Under the pieces are notes generated by a model. It searched no databases. It saw only the letters and a list, made by a program, of their open reading frames with translations, and was not told the DNA's origin. This document shows, piece by piece, positions 1-11,601 of a stretch of DNA of 64,000 nt. Source of the DNA: Podospora comata (taxonomy: Eukaryota; Ascomycota; Sordariomycetes; Sordariales; Podosporaceae); the NCBI GenBank assembly GCA_017354895.1, contig CP071497.1, forward strand, positions 1,736,001 to 1,800,000, written 5' to 3'. The position numbers and the translations under genes were made by a program. The stretch's first letter is position 1; every line of letters begins with the position of its first letter.

Positions 1-845
1 CAAGCGTGGTTTATTCTCTGGTGTTGGGTCAGCCTTTATCCATCTCACTTCTTTCCCCTATTCAACAGCCCCGTGGGGGAGACAAGACTCACCGAAACAG
101 TAGGATAAACCGCCATGTAATCCCCCTCCCCGACCCTCGTGCTAAACGCATTCGTCCTCAGCACGTTCTCCACCACATCCTGAGCGTGCTCGCTGCTCTT
201 CCCCAGTTCCATCACACCGTTACCCCCATCACCCATCTGTTCGACCGCTGTATGCAGCAGTCTGTACCCCCTCAACGCATTCACCTCCACCGTGAAACCA
301 ACATCCACCACGAGCGTGGCATAGTCAAGTATAATCTCCTCCCATTGCTTGATTTCCTTCGTGGCTATGACGCCCTTGCCTTTTCCGGGGATGGTAACGA
401 CTTTGTATTTCTCGCCTTCAGCGCCGTCCGAGGGTTTGGGCAAGGGGAGGTCAAGAAACCAGGAGGCAACGTCTGCGGCGCGGGAGGGCGTGGCGACAAG
501 GGAGAAGCCGCGGTGGCCGTGGTGGGAGTTGGTGTAGGTGCAGTATTGACCGGTCAGGCCATTGGTGAGCTCGCAGACTGGGGCGTGGGTCCAGGGGGTG
601 ATGTGGAAGCTGGAGTTGGAAAAGAGGGTTTCTGTCAGTGAACCAGGGATGGGACGGGGGCAGCTGGCAGAGAGGAGTTGGTGTGGCGTGAGAGCTGGGG
701 GTGGGGAGGAGGGGCAATGGTATTTGGGGTTGTGGATGGTGGATAACGCCAGTGTTGTTGTTGATGAAGCGAGGAGGGACCATGTGGTGAGAAACCTGAG
801 GGGTAATAAGGGGGCCCCTTTTCTTCGGCTGCGTGTTGGGAACAT
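1..845 (-). CDS. SET-domain protein, N-terminal part (runs off the left edge)
   Basis: The ATG is at 845. Exon 1 (845-93) encodes 251 residues and ends in phase 0 at a GTGAGT donor. A 75-nt intron closes with CTGAC...CAG, and exon 2 (17-1) opens with R-I-N-H-A-C. Joined to the preceding Ser this gives the SET-domain signature R(F/I)NHxC, the S-adenosylmethionine/knot motif of lysine methyltransferases. An upstream block around GKGKGVIATKEI fits the first SET strand (GxGxxA). The N-terminus has a short basic stretch followed by a hydrophobic segment (about residues 15-35) like a signal or anchor, and several Cys lie before the SET part. This resembles the large fungal family of divergent SET proteins of unknown substrate rather than a named histone methyltransferase. 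The C-terminus and post-SET region are outside the window. Confidence 0.82.
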
Positions 846-1540
846 TATCGCTGTAAAGCTCAAGTACACTGAACAGAAATGGAAAATCAATGGATTCGAT
901 TTGGATCTTAGATTCAATCCCCCCTGGATTTCAAAAATCAACAAGAACAATCTGTCCACAGTACCAGATTCTCGGCTTCAAATGCATGGCGCCCAGCCTC
1001 ACAAAGTCGAGGATAAATTGCTTCCTGCCCTTCCCCATCCTCACACAATGCCGATCTTGTTCGTCTTTCTCTTGCCGTGCAGAGTAATGTTTGGTAGCAA
1101 GATATGAGGCAAAAGTAAAAGACAGGCAGCCAAGTCCTTGGCCACGTGCTTGGCCGGATCGTACCGGCTGAGCCATGTGCTGTCCCGGCCGTGTTTGTCT
1201 CACGGTGGATGATGTGTGGACGGATAAATTCGACATCCCTCGGCACGTACCGAGTTTGGGAATGGCGCATGGGCGCTTCATCCCCAACCTTCATGACTTA
1301 CTCTCTCCAGGGTAGGTAGTTCCTTCTTTGGAATAATGGTCATGATGGGGGGCACCAAAAACTGGTTGTGCTTGCCCATCACAACAAGCCCGGAAGGAAG
1401 TGTAGTGTAATCACGTCACTTGCCTCCACAACTGAGGGAGTATTTTAACCCAACATTGAACTGTCTTCCCGGACCAACTCTCATTCTTCATCATCTTTCT
1501 TCAAGGTCATTCTTTTCTTCATAGAGCATCAACAAGCATC
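846..1540. other. Intergenic spacer between divergent genes
   Basis: This 0.7 kb lies between the SET gene start (minus strand) and the start of the broken M20 gene (plus strand). Open frames here are short, overlap on both strands and lack family motifs. I see no RNA gene or repeat. Both 5' leaders and promoters presumably lie here. Confidence 0.5.
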
Positions 1541-2877
1541 ATGAATCCCCAATCAACGGCGCCTCGGACTTCCAAGTCCGCTGCCATTAACGGCATTATC
1601 AAGGAGAAGCAGAATTGACCCGACCTCGAAACATTCAAACGTCTCTACGAAAAGCTCCATGCAGACCCCGAGCTCCCCGGTCGCGAAGAGAGTACTGCAC
1701 ATGTCGTAAAACTTACCTCGAAGCTCTCGGGCTCAGAGTTTGTGCTCGCATCGGCGGCCACGGCGTTGTGGGAGTGTTAGACAACCAACGCGGGCCACGC
1801 GGCCGTACCGTTCTCCTCAAGGCCGAGCTCGATGCTCTGCCCATACCAGAGAAAACAAACCTATCATAGGCAAGCACCAAAAGAATCAAAGACCCCGTCG
1901 ACAAAAAAAGAAGCCCGTCATGCACGCCTCCGGCCATGACATGCACATCACCATGGTCCTAGCCGCAGCAGCACTCCTCCAAAAGGCCAAAAAGAAGTGG
2001 CGTGGCTGCCTCATAGTTCTCTTCCAACCAGACTCACAAGGACGCGGTGCTAAGTTCATGATGGAATCCGGACTATACGACAAGTTTCAATTTCCCAACC
2101 CAAACATCGTATTATGTCAACACATCAACAACAAAAGCGCAGGCAAGCTTCAGCTTCTAAGGGGCAACGATCTAGGAGAAAGGTTATCATTTCCCATCAC
2201 GATCCCCGAAAAGGGAGGGCACTCGACCACCCCGGAAGGCTGTATTAACCCCATTCTCATCGCCTCGTCACTGGTGCCGGAACTCCAAACAATGATTCAA
2301 ACGCTCTACAACCCCAACAGCCCCACTTGTTACCTGCGTGAGAATAAACGCCGGCCACGCTACCAACGAAATCCCCGACAGGGCCGAGCTGACGGTCGAA
2401 GTCAGAGCCTTCTCTGGCGATATGATGAAGCTGTTCGCTGAGGCGATCGACCTCGTGGTGGGGAAGGAATTCGAGAACGCGGGAGTATTGAAGAAGAAGA
2501 CAATCCAGAGGCTTGACCAGTTTGTTTCACCGCTTATCAACGACCCAGATGCGCTACACAAAATTGGGGTGCAGTTTGAAGATTATTTTGGGCGGGAGCA
2601 GATTCAACCCATGAACCTGGAGATTGCCATGGGCAAGCTGGGTGATGATTTGGCTGTTCTTGCTCGAGAGGGCATTCCCCACGCGTATTGGACGCTTAGG
2701 AGCACGATTCCGGGTATTTGGGACACGTATGAGAGGGACGGGCGTTTGCATGAGTTGCCGGATACCCACATGGCCGAGTTTGCACCGGCCGAGGAGCCCA
2801 CGTTGAGCGTGGGGATGGAGGCGTTGGCGGTGGCGGCGTTGACGTATCCGTATCTGAAGACGGAGGGAGAGTTTTGA
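1541..2877 (+). pseudogene. Broken M20-family amidohydrolase/aminoacylase
   Basis: The family is clear from the blocks GxVGVLDN, LDALPIPEKT, M-H-A-S-G-H-D-M-H, GGHSTTPEGCINPI and a C-terminal FAPAEEP segment in correct order over about 430 codons. M20D enzymes are zinc or manganese hydrolases that cleave N-acyl amino acids and related amides. The reading is broken at several places: in-frame TGA at 1616-1618, frame change near 1725-1735, in-frame TAG at 1867-1869 where the family has a Tyr, frame change in an A-run near 1905-1915, and another near 2320. No intron with proper borders repairs these. The usual metal-binding Cys of HACGHD is Ser here. The sequence is otherwise well preserved, so loss looks recent. 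Several sequencing errors in one gene is the alternative, but two stops plus the Cys change argue against it. Confidence 0.85.
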
Positions 2878-3660
2878 GCAAGGAGCGAGTTGATCAGGTC
2901 AGTCTGACGCAGCGTAAATATTAACATGCATTGCACTTTTGTTTAAACCATGGCTCTTAAGAGATTGAATAGGCGTCGAATGCATAATTAACAGGCCTCG
3001 AGGCATAAACAATAAGATGATCAAGGATTTGTCCCATCCATGCCTCGTAAACTTTTATTCTTTTCTCAGAGAGCTCTACTTCTGACTCTCTGAACTGTTT
3101 GCTTGGGTCAAGCATAGTGGAGATGGAAATCCTCTTGTGTAAGAAATTCCAACAGGTGGGTAGCTAATAGATTTCACCGTTGCCTAAAACATGATTTTAA
3201 ACTCTCATTTTTGTGGTGTGTGTGTGTGTGTGTGTGTGTGTCTATCGTGCTTTAATTCATCATCAACTGCATCTGCGTCCGTGTGTGAGCCCGATATCTT
3301 CTATTCGGGTATCAAGAGCCAAAGAAAGAAAGAAAAAAAGAAAAAAGGGGGAGAACCCCCAATAAAACAAACAAAAAATTACCAAAATCATCAGAAGGAA
3401 GAGAGAAAAAAAATGCCCAATCACAAAACTATAAACAACGAAACAGATATGACAAATGCTAAGTAGTAGTAGTAGCAATATGGCTCCCAGCCTAGAAAAA
3501 AGAAAAATTCATAAAATCAAACGACCAATGTCAGAAAAGAAAAAAGGTTGATAACGCAGAGGTTTATCCATCCTGGTTCATCATCTAAAAGTTTGTCGTC
3601 GTTCCCCATAAGTTTCTGTAAAAAAAAAAAAAAAAAAAAAGTGTAGTAGCAGTAGTTGTT

Positions 3661-3746
<86 letters not shown>

Positions 3747-4100
3747 TGTTGTTGTTGTTGTTGTTGTTGGGTTTCTTTGCCCCTCCCCTAACCCCACCCC
3801 AAACCCGCCAAGTTCCATCTAAGATTTGAATTCCCAATGTTAAAGAAAATGTAAAGAAGAAAAAAAAAAGGGTCCGTCATGAAACCCCCTTTCTAGCTCA
3901 ATCCCACGAGCAAGGAAACATTGGCCATCTTTCAGCTTGGTTTTTCTCTCTCACCCACGTCGACTCCGCCCTATTCGACAAGTTGCAAATATTCTGACAA
4001 GTACATAGCCAAATGCACTATCGACACCCACGCCATTACCCCCCTCGAAAGCCAAGGTCAAAGTAGCCATATCGTTCCCATGGGGCCAAAATCAAGCGCA
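2878..4100. other. Repeat-rich spacer
   Basis: No gene is supported here. The stretch holds a TG run (about 3213-3242), purine-rich A-tracts, a 21-nt poly-A run and the compound trinucleotide array listed separately. It lies between the 3' ends of two converging genes, the broken M20 gene on plus and the cyclin on minus. Confidence 0.6.
3642..3770. repeat. Compound microsatellite (GTA)n-(GTT)n
   Basis: A run of A residues (about 3620-3640) is followed by imperfect then perfect GTA triplets from about 3652 to 3745, which switch directly to GTT triplets up to about 3769. About 40 uninterrupted triplets are present. The long Thr or Tyr runs it yields in translation are artefacts of the repeat, since the array lies outside any supported gene. 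Length polymorphism between strains is expected. Confidence 0.95.
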
Positions 4101-5752
4101 TTACTCCGCGTCTGGCTTCTGCGAGACAACTTCCCTTGCATAAAACTCAACCAGCATGGTGGCATAGGCCTCCAAGTCTTCCACAGGAACAGCCAGGCGA
4201 AAGTCGTTGAGCAGCAGGAACTGAAGTTCGAGGTGGTTCAGTTCAGCCAGGGGGAGACCGCCAACCTAAAAACAACGTTAGCTCTGGTTCTGATGATGAT
4301 GATCATAGACCAAAAGCAAAAACATACCTTGGCATATCGCGAGTTGGTGTAAAACACATCAGAAAAAAACTTGCTGGCGCACGTCACCCCCGCAATAATA
4401 AGCCGATGGATGTTGTAACTGTCCACCACAAAATATGTCGCCTGTCCAGCTGCTGAATGCGTGTTAAAACTGTTGCTTTCGATCGTGATCCCCTTCCCAG
4501 CCTCCTCGTCGGTGTCTGCAAGATCAGAGTCCGTCTCGTCGCTATCCTCTTCCGCCTCGTTACTGTCCCGCATGACCGTGTCTGGATCTGCCGTCGGTTT
4601 CATAGCTTGCGCATGCACGTATTGCATCCGTCGTGCCTCCTCGCTCTTGACCACCATATCGTTGACCCGCTCCGTCATCCTGTCAAAATAGACCAGCAGA
4701 CTCAAAAAGACTTCGTACGTGGTGGGACAGTACTTGTGTATCCGACCAAGATAGCTCAGTATGCTAATCGAGGGAACGTTTTTACCGTGAAACGCCAAAA
4801 CACTGCTGCTTAGAGGGCTTCCGTTGGCGTCCCCACCAGCTTCCTCACCCCTCGCTTGCGCCTGGGCTTGTCGGAGGTGGTGCGCGTTTCGGTTCAGAGC
4901 ATCGTGTTGGAGGTCGTTGGTGGTGGTAATCTTGGTAAGGAGGGCGGCTACCATTTCGATAATATCCCCTATAGGCATCGCGCTAATCTCGTACTTCATC
5001 TGTTGTAGTGGGGGATCATTAAGGTTCCCTGAGCCGGTGGCATTAAGATTTTCCACCTTGGCCAGGGTCTGGATATGTGCGAGGTCTTGGACATAGATTG
5101 TTTTTTGGGTTTCTATCGGCGGACTTGGGGCATTGTTGCTGAGGGGTATCGAAACGGGGGGCGCATCGACGATGTCGACATCCGCGGATGGATTCCGGCG
5201 CCGACCGTGATCCGATGCAGGAGAAGGCATCGCCTTGGATCCTGGCACTACGGTTGCGGCGGTACTGAGGGACGAGGTGGTCGAGCCCGCGACAGAAGGC
5301 GGACCGCTGGCGGCATCGTGAACTCTTTCGGTCGAGACGTCATACTGCGGCCCAGCGCCACCCGAGGAGGGATCGGACGACGAAGACGACGAAGAAGGCG
5401 GGGACGGGAGGCGGCGGCTGGCCCCACCACTCGACATCGGGGGTCGGCTCGACGGTGTTTGTCGTTGTTGCTTTGCTGGCTTGTCTGCGACCACTGGCGT
5501 CGGCACTGGTGAATCCTGCCAGTCTCTGCGCGGTGTTGACGAAGAGGCTTGCCGTCTGGGGCTCGCCGTCGGGCGCGAGTGGTGGGACTGCTGGGCATCC
5601 CGGTCGCAACCTGTTGTTGTTCGGCTGACTGGAACTGGACGGGCCTGGAAGTGAATGTCGTGCGGGTGCTGGTGCTGAATGGACGGCCCTGCAATCATGC
5701 TATGAAATCGAGATGGCGATTCTCCCAATACGTCGCCCATCACTGTAGCCAT
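4101..5752 (-). CDS. preg: Pho80-like cyclin (PREG type)
   Basis: Two exons, 5752-4328 and 4265-4101, are joined by a 62-nt intron (GTATGT...TTTTTAG, phase 0) giving 529 aa. Residues 1 to about 200 are a Ser/Pro/Gln-rich disordered region. The cyclin fold follows, with a VPSISILSYLGRIHKYCP block and a second block SYNIHRLIIAGVTCASKF. The exon-2 part (ELNHLELQFLLLNDFRL) completes it. This is the Pho80 cyclin signature. The box is interrupted by an acidic insertion of about 50 residues rich in D/E. In Neurospora, PREG pairs with the kinase PGOV to keep the phosphate regulator NUC-1 inactive when phosphate is plentiful. Assignment to that orthologue rests on cyclin-box similarity and length; another Pho80-like cyclin is possible. 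Confidence 0.85.
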
Positions 5753-8700
5753 GCTGGCATGGTTGTCTTGATTATGGTGGACGTCTGGCAGTGGTGGGTG
5801 GTGGTGGTGGTGGCTGCCAAGAGTTCAGCCAGTGGTTATCGCGTGGTGGAGGGTCCTGCAGCGAGTGCTATCGGATCGAAAGTGGCTGTGCCGCGATAGC
5901 GGAGAATTAGCTAGGCTTTTCTCTGGTTGGCGAGTTTCTGGAGTAGGCGATAAAGACCCGGGTCAGCGCCGGCGCCCAAGCAAAAGGTGGGGGAGGGGCC
6001 TGGGGAACGGTGCAAGAGCAAGAGCAACAACAAAAACAACAAGCAAGAACGAGAAGAGGGGAAGAAAAAAAAGATGAGACGAAAAGATATGGTGTCTGCG
6101 GGAAGGGGGACTAGGTGCCAGGCTGGCGGGAGGTAACACAGTGTTGGCACCGCGTGCGTGCTGCACGACAAGGGCGCAATCAACACGGGATGGCCTTTTC
6201 TTTTCTTTCTTGTTTCCTGTTGACGTGATGCTGCTGCTGCTGGTGGACGGTGGCTGCGCTGCGCTGCAGGCAAGAAAGACACCGCAGACAGACACCGACA
6301 CAACAGACGGCAGCCTTGCTGCGGATACCTAGGCGGTTCTTCCTCCAGCCTGATGGCGAATGGCGTGTCTCAGCATATCGAAGCAGCCGGTGTTTCTATT
6401 TCGAACAGCCAAGGACGACCAACGACGGGTCAAACTCAACGTTTGAAGCTGTGGCCTGACTCGCGAGATAACGCCATGAAAACAACTGAAATGATGGGCA
6501 AACACACAACGAGAGGGTATCAAACAGCCACCGGCCAACTCGCGCCCGGATCACGAATCCGCTTTGAGCTAGCCGGCGGGATGGCTGTTGGGGCGTTCCA
6601 GGCGATTGGGAGTATCGACAGGCACAACGACGTCACTTGGCGATGATGAAAGAAGAGAACGGCAAACCTCCCGAGCGGCTGAGGGAAGCACCAGCGCGTG
6701 GCAAAGCAAGACAACACAGAGACGTGGAATATCGAGGTGCTTACCTGTGTGCAGCTTGCATATACCTTGAGCCCCAAACGCCAAAAGGGTCTTCTGTGGG
6801 CTGTCTGTCAGGAGGGGTTCGGGATGTTGATGATAAGGTTGGCTTTGGCGTTCTCGCAAGGATGAACCGGATGGCAGAGATGGCTTATGCAGGTGACTGC
6901 CGGGTTGGTTACAGAAAAGATTGCGAAGGGATAAAGATAAAAAAAAATAGACGAGGTTCAAATGTCGAGTGGCAAAGTCATTCGTAGGCATAAGGCGATA
7001 GGGGAAAAAGAGGTGATGGGCAACCAAGAGATGCGACCCAAGATTATCGCATAGCAGAGGCCGATGAAGCAATGCCAAGAAGCGGCCGGAGGGTTGGAGT
7101 GCAGTTAACAGGCCGGACGTAAAAGCCTAATGATTTCTTGATAAGAGAAATCTTTTGCCCGTTAGGTTATTATCGTGTCTTTCTCCAAGGGGACTCCAAT
7201 CCCAAGGCCGCTTCCCAGTGAGTTAGGTAAAGGGGGAAGAACCGGTTTCAAGACTCCGGTCGCGCAGAACACCACCGGCTGGGGGGAAAACAAGGAGATA
7301 TATCTTGCGGCGTGCAGATAACGCCGGGTGCGGGCAATCGGGCGATCAAGATGACGATGAACCGGGACCTTCTTCCGCCACGTGTGTGGATGAAAGAATG
7401 CTAGCGGACGGGAAACCCTGCGCCCGCACAACCACACACACCGCAGCACTACCAACCGATTCCCTGAGAAGATGGCGCCAGATGAGGCAATGGGACATCC
7501 ACACCGTCGACTGTAATAATTATATTATCCTGCCGTCCCTGCTGAGATGAGTACCCTTTCTGCATTGCCTTTCTATCTTGTGATTCTCCTCATATGTATA
7601 TCCTTCCCGTCAGATCATCTATTCCCCTCCTCTATCAACCGAGGATGGTGTGTGTGGGTGTGTGTGAGTGTGTGTGGTGTGAGGGAACAATCACTGATAA
7701 GAAGAGTTGTGGAGAGCGGTGATCCGATACGGTAAGATGGACCCACATCTTTACCAGCGACAGGCCAACCGTGGTGGGGTGGGGGAGGATGACGCAGGGG
7801 TTATCCAGACTTCACATTTGACCTTATGGACTCTGCGCGTTTGCGCTTCTCGCATTCTACAGGCGCCACGAGCGAAGGAAAACGCGGGGCGCTTGTTATT
7901 CTTAAGAGGACGGTGAGGACCAACTTTGTCCAGTTTGAAGCCCACGTTGTACCATTGTAGAACGCCTGTGGCTTCCAGGTCCCTGAGTTTGAGGGGCTGG
8001 ATATCAGATTCAACGGTAGGGCCCCCAGCATCTAACCACTTGACAAACATTTTCTACAAAACCTTTTTACCAGCCAGCCAACCAACCCTCCTCAGCAGCT
8101 TCAAAAAGAACCCCCTGCAATATTTCCATCGTGTACACCTCCCATTCGAAGCACCGTCGTCGGCCTCTATTTGCTCCTGTCATCAAGCCCCTCCTGTCTT
8201 CTGTCCCTCTTGTGCCCCTCACCTCGCAAGCGACCCCGTGGCGTCACTCTGGACAGAGATTGGCTACTTCAATTGCTTACGTCCCAACCCAAGGCACGAG
8301 CGCGCGCCTCTTTTTCACGGCAATGTCAACTCGAAATGCACTCACTCAACTAGGCGGTGGAGGTAGCAACGTGAGGGGATCAAGAAGCGCAAACCCAAAA
8401 AAGGGGTCCTCGGTCCTAGGTCGGTAGTGAGCAACGCGGGGTGGGGGGGGGGGATAAAACTGTCATTATATGTTCCCTTTCAAACCCCCTCGCCTCGGCT
8501 ATAATACTCAAAGTACATGTCTCAAGTAGGTATCGCAAGCTCTACCAGATGTGATTCCTAACAATCTACATCCACAAGCCTCGGCCCTGTGGAGTCATCC
8601 CGAGATCCAAGAATTGTGTTGAAGGGGTACCCCCTGAACACTTCTCACCTCGGGACTTCCCGCCATCTCATACCTATTTCCCTACATACGGTTCTGAGAA

Positions 8701-9289
8701 CTCATATCTTCCCTAGTACACCACATCCCGACAACGTTACACAACCCCCTTCGCATACCTACCTGGCTCGCCTAAAATCAAAAATCATATTTTCCACTTA
8801 CCCCACAACCAGAACCTTTCACTCCTCGGTCGTGGTAATCAGCCATGCAAGCCACAGAGCACAAGCAAGCAAGGAGCGCCATCTAAGCAAGGAGCGCCAT
8901 CTGCCCTCCTAACTCGGAGCGGGCGAAACTCCGGGCCACCCGCCTTCCCTTAACCAACTTGCGTGCCGGCCACGTTGTATCCTCATCACCCTCCAACTCG
9001 GCCACGCCGGTTCGTAGTCCCCACGCACCGCAGATGCATAAGCCACAGGTAAAACAAGACCAAAAGTGCAGCCCATACGCTTTTCAGAGGCTTTCTTGAG
9101 AACACCATACACACACAGACAAAAACACCCATCTCCCTATGATGCCTCTCTCGAATCCGAAATGGAATGGCATTACTATACATATCCATCATCCAGCCCG
9201 GTCATGTCGTCACCTCGCAAGCACTGAACAATGCATCCCGTTCTGATTGGCTGTCTTCTGCCCCCATCCTTACCCCTAGTCACACGCAC
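5753..9289. other. Long gene-poor interval
   Basis: This 3.5-kb stretch separates the cyclin start from the 3' end of PRE3. It contains a pyrimidine/purine-biased leader just upstream of the cyclin (5900-6300), TG-rich runs near 7646-7682, and an exact 18-bp tandem duplication at 8867-8902. Many overlapping open frames of 60-170 codons occur on both strands, but none shows a recognisable domain or a convincing splice set. The minus-strand frame 8050-7751 (99 codons) is the most protein-like and remains unassigned. Long 5' leaders of the cyclin mRNA or non-coding transcripts could lie here; I cannot show them. Confidence 0.5.
8867..8902 (+). repeat. 18-bp exact tandem duplication
   Basis: Two identical 18-bp units (8867-8884 and 8885-8902) sit head to tail, containing GGAGCGCCATCT. 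The site is non-coding. It is a small replication-slippage type duplication. Confidence 0.9.
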
Positions 9290-10274
9290 TCAGTTCTCAT
9301 GTCTGACTTTGTAATCCGTATCTGGTAGGTACAGATGTCTGTCCGCGCCCTTGGCCGTTAACACCACCATACGAATCACACCACCCGAGCTACCATCCCA
9401 CTTGATGGCCTCCTTCAACGACTCCTTGACAAAGTTGACCGCATCCGCCTCCTCCATGCCCTCTTTCCAGTTGGCGTCGCAGTAACCGTAAATGTACGTC
9501 GAGCCAGAACCACCAATGGCATATGGTTGCTTGTGGAGGGACCCGCCGAGGGGGATGCTGTAGACCTGACCGCCGTGACGCTCGTCCCAACCCGCAATAA
9601 TGAGACCGGCCCTAGCAAAGAAAATATCAGTACCTGACCTCCGCAGCCTACCCAACTTCAACTTCGCCGGGGGTTACTCACGAGAGCCTATCCTTGTTCG
9701 CATAGCACATCTCCTGGAAGATGGCCGCCGCCGTCTGTGTCGTGGGGGGCTTGCCGTTCATCATATGGAAGAGCCCAAGCTGGTATTGCACAATGTCAGC
9801 GACGGCTTGGGTGTCGGCGGCGGACCCGGATCGGCAGCACCAGATTGTGTCGTGTACTCTGGTGAGCTTGTCGGTTACACGGTTGGCAATGTATGCGCCA
9901 GTCGTTGTGCGGGAATCGGCTCCGAGGATAACGCCGTCTTTGAATGTGATCGCCATACTGTCATCGTTCGAATGTTAGGAGGGGTGCTCGCCCGGGAGTG
10001 GTCGTTTGGGCAGTTTAAGACCGGGGGGTTGGCTTACATCGAGGTACCCAAGCTAAGTGATGGAATTGTCAGAATGACTCCCATTGTAAAAGTAGAGGGC
10101 ACTTTGGAAGTATCACTTACTTGACCTCACCCTTCTTCAACCGGTCCATATCAACATGGATGCCATCTGCAAGGTACCATGGTTAGCAACAGGGACGAGA
10201 CGATGTGGAGACGGTAACCGGGAGTTGCGATGTCACTGACCTTCGCTCAGGCAACCCGATGTACCGAATTCCAT
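9290..10274 (-). CDS. PRE3: 20S proteasome subunit beta-1 (caspase-like)
   Basis: Five exons: 10274-10241, 10166-10121, 10052-10038 (15 nt), 9957-9682 and 9611-9290. Together they make 693 nt, 230 aa, with consistent phases. The mature protein starts at Thr30 in L-G-T-S-I-M-A-I-T-F, preceded by a 29-residue propeptide, as in yeast Pre3. Highly conserved blocks include [53 protein letters not shown] and [16 protein letters not shown]. The subunit provides the caspase-like (post-acidic) cleaving activity of the 20S core, using the free N-terminal Thr as nucleophile after autolysis of the Gly-Thr bond. The 15-nt third exon encodes exactly the Leu-Gly-Thr-Ser around that bond. Family match is very strong. 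Confidence 0.96.
10038..10052 (-). other. PRE3: 15-nt micro-exon carrying the PRE3 catalytic Thr
   Basis: The exon is preceded by ...CACTTAG and followed by GTAAGCC. With 2 nt from exon 2 and 1 nt from exon 4 it encodes N-L-G-T-S-I. Skipping it keeps the frame but removes the autoprocessing site and the active-site threonine. Confidence 0.85.
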
Positions 10275-10881
10275 TTTTGAAGTGTGGGTTTGTAATTATC
10301 GATCTGAAGTCGTCGATGGAAAGAGGGGGGCAATCGGAGCGAGTCGTCAGTCGTCGAGAATGGAGGTGTTCGTGGGGTGTGTGGCATTCGTCGAGTGAAT
10401 GTTCGAAGTTGGCAACTGGAGCTTGGAGCTCCTCCCAAGCTCAAGGCAGCTCAGACACGCACGCGCGCCTTGCCTGGGGGCGGGTTGATGCGCATCACGT
10501 GGGGAGCTGATAAGAAGGCTTATCGGGTCTTATCGCTCCTATCACTTACAGCCAGCCCCTTGGCAGACCGCACGATGGATAAATGAATGCATGTAACAAT
10601 CGGGGTATCCTCTACTATGTACACGATAACCTGACCATGAGTGATCTCATCTTTGAGTCCAGAGTGTTGACCAAAGCCTTCCCAATGCGAGGTCCTGTTC
10701 GATCTCTCCGGATCACTCAGATCCTGTCGAAGCCCTCGTCAAAATCCCAGCACCCTCATCAGAGTCTAACCCCATCAACACCTCCCCGTCCCCGACTTCC
10801 AAAACCACCTCACAAAAAAATATCCGAGAAAAAGAAAAAAAACTCCCCAACTCCAACCCAAGTATTCCGACCACAGTCTAC
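10275..10881. other. Spacer between PRE3 start and sulfhydryl oxidase 3' end
   Basis: About 0.6 kb with no supported gene. The PRE3 promoter must lie at its left end. The right half is strongly C-rich on plus, continuing into the pyrimidine-biased 3' end of the next gene. Confidence 0.5.
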
Positions 10882-11601
10882 TCAACCCCCCCTAACCAAC
10901 CCCTCCTCCCTCTCCAAACTAACCCCCTCCCCAACCTCAATCTCATACCCCCTCCTCCTTTCCTTGCCACCATGCCCCTCCTTCTTCTTCCCCTTCCCAT
11001 CATCCCCACACCCACAATCATAAAAATCCCCAATATTATTACAATCAAACAACTCCTTCCTCAACCTCCTATTAACCTCATTATGCACAAAACAAGCCCA
11101 CCCCGCCGCATTATTCCGACTGCTCACCTGAGGCGGGTATTTCTCCAGCAGCTTCTGAAAGTGCGAAGCACAGTCCCCACAGGGGTACAACCTCGCAAAC
11201 AACTGTATATACGTCCTCAGCGCAAGACTATCATCCGCCGTCGGCTCCTCCGGAAACCGCGCCATCATCGTATGGAACAACTTCCACGACGCGCGGCCGA
11301 GTTCCGCTCTTTAAATCTCCCCAATCAGCAATTGCTCTTCCCCAGCATGCAAAAAGCGGAGGACTCACTTCGCAGTCGCGTTCTCCAACTTGGGCGCAAT
11401 GGATCCACCCTTTAGAATGCTCTCCGAAAGGGCACCACCAGCACCGTTGCTGTTGTGGCTGCTGCTGCTCCTCCACGTCTCGTCGGATAATATCCTCGTG
11501 GGGTCCCGTCCGCCGCCGCCGCTGCCCGAAACAAAGTACGTCATGGTCAAAAAGAACATGACGCCCACCAGCAGGAGCGTTATTTGTTGTCGTCGCGCCA
11601 T
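10882..11601 (-). CDS. FAD-linked sulfhydryl oxidase, Erv2-like
   Basis: Exons 11601-11369 and 11308-10882 with a GTGAGT donor give 219 aa. Residues 1-30 form a short basic head plus a hydrophobic anchor (LLLVGVMFFLTMTYFV), suggesting a type-II membrane or ER-lumenal protein. Next come a low-complexity Gly/Ser stretch and then the Erv/ALR domain: W-K-L-F-H-T near 86-91, the redox pair CGDC at 121-124 within YPCGDC, and the FAD-binding tail CFVHNEVNRRLRKELFDC. Further Cys (DCGC) follow. The family transfers electrons from substrate dithiols through the CxxC pair and FAD to oxygen. An ER location (Erv2) is favoured over mitochondrial Erv1 because of the N-terminal anchor and absence of the Erv1-type N-terminal Cys region. 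The C-terminal charged tail is unusual in length. Confidence 0.9.

Noticed and set aside
45-1107. Several overlapping open frames on the plus strand opposite the SET gene
   Set aside because: They mirror the minus-strand SET coding region and have no domain or splice support.
931-1294. Two 118-codon minus-strand frames
   Set aside because: They overlap each other in different frames, lack motifs and have low-quality composition.
1616-1618. TGA in the M20 gene as a selenocysteine or read-through codon
   Set aside because: Fungi lack the selenocysteine system, and the other stop and frame changes make a plain pseudogene far more likely.
3517-3837. Open frames with long Tyr or Thr runs
   Set aside because: They are translations of the GTA/GTT microsatellite and lie outside any supported gene.
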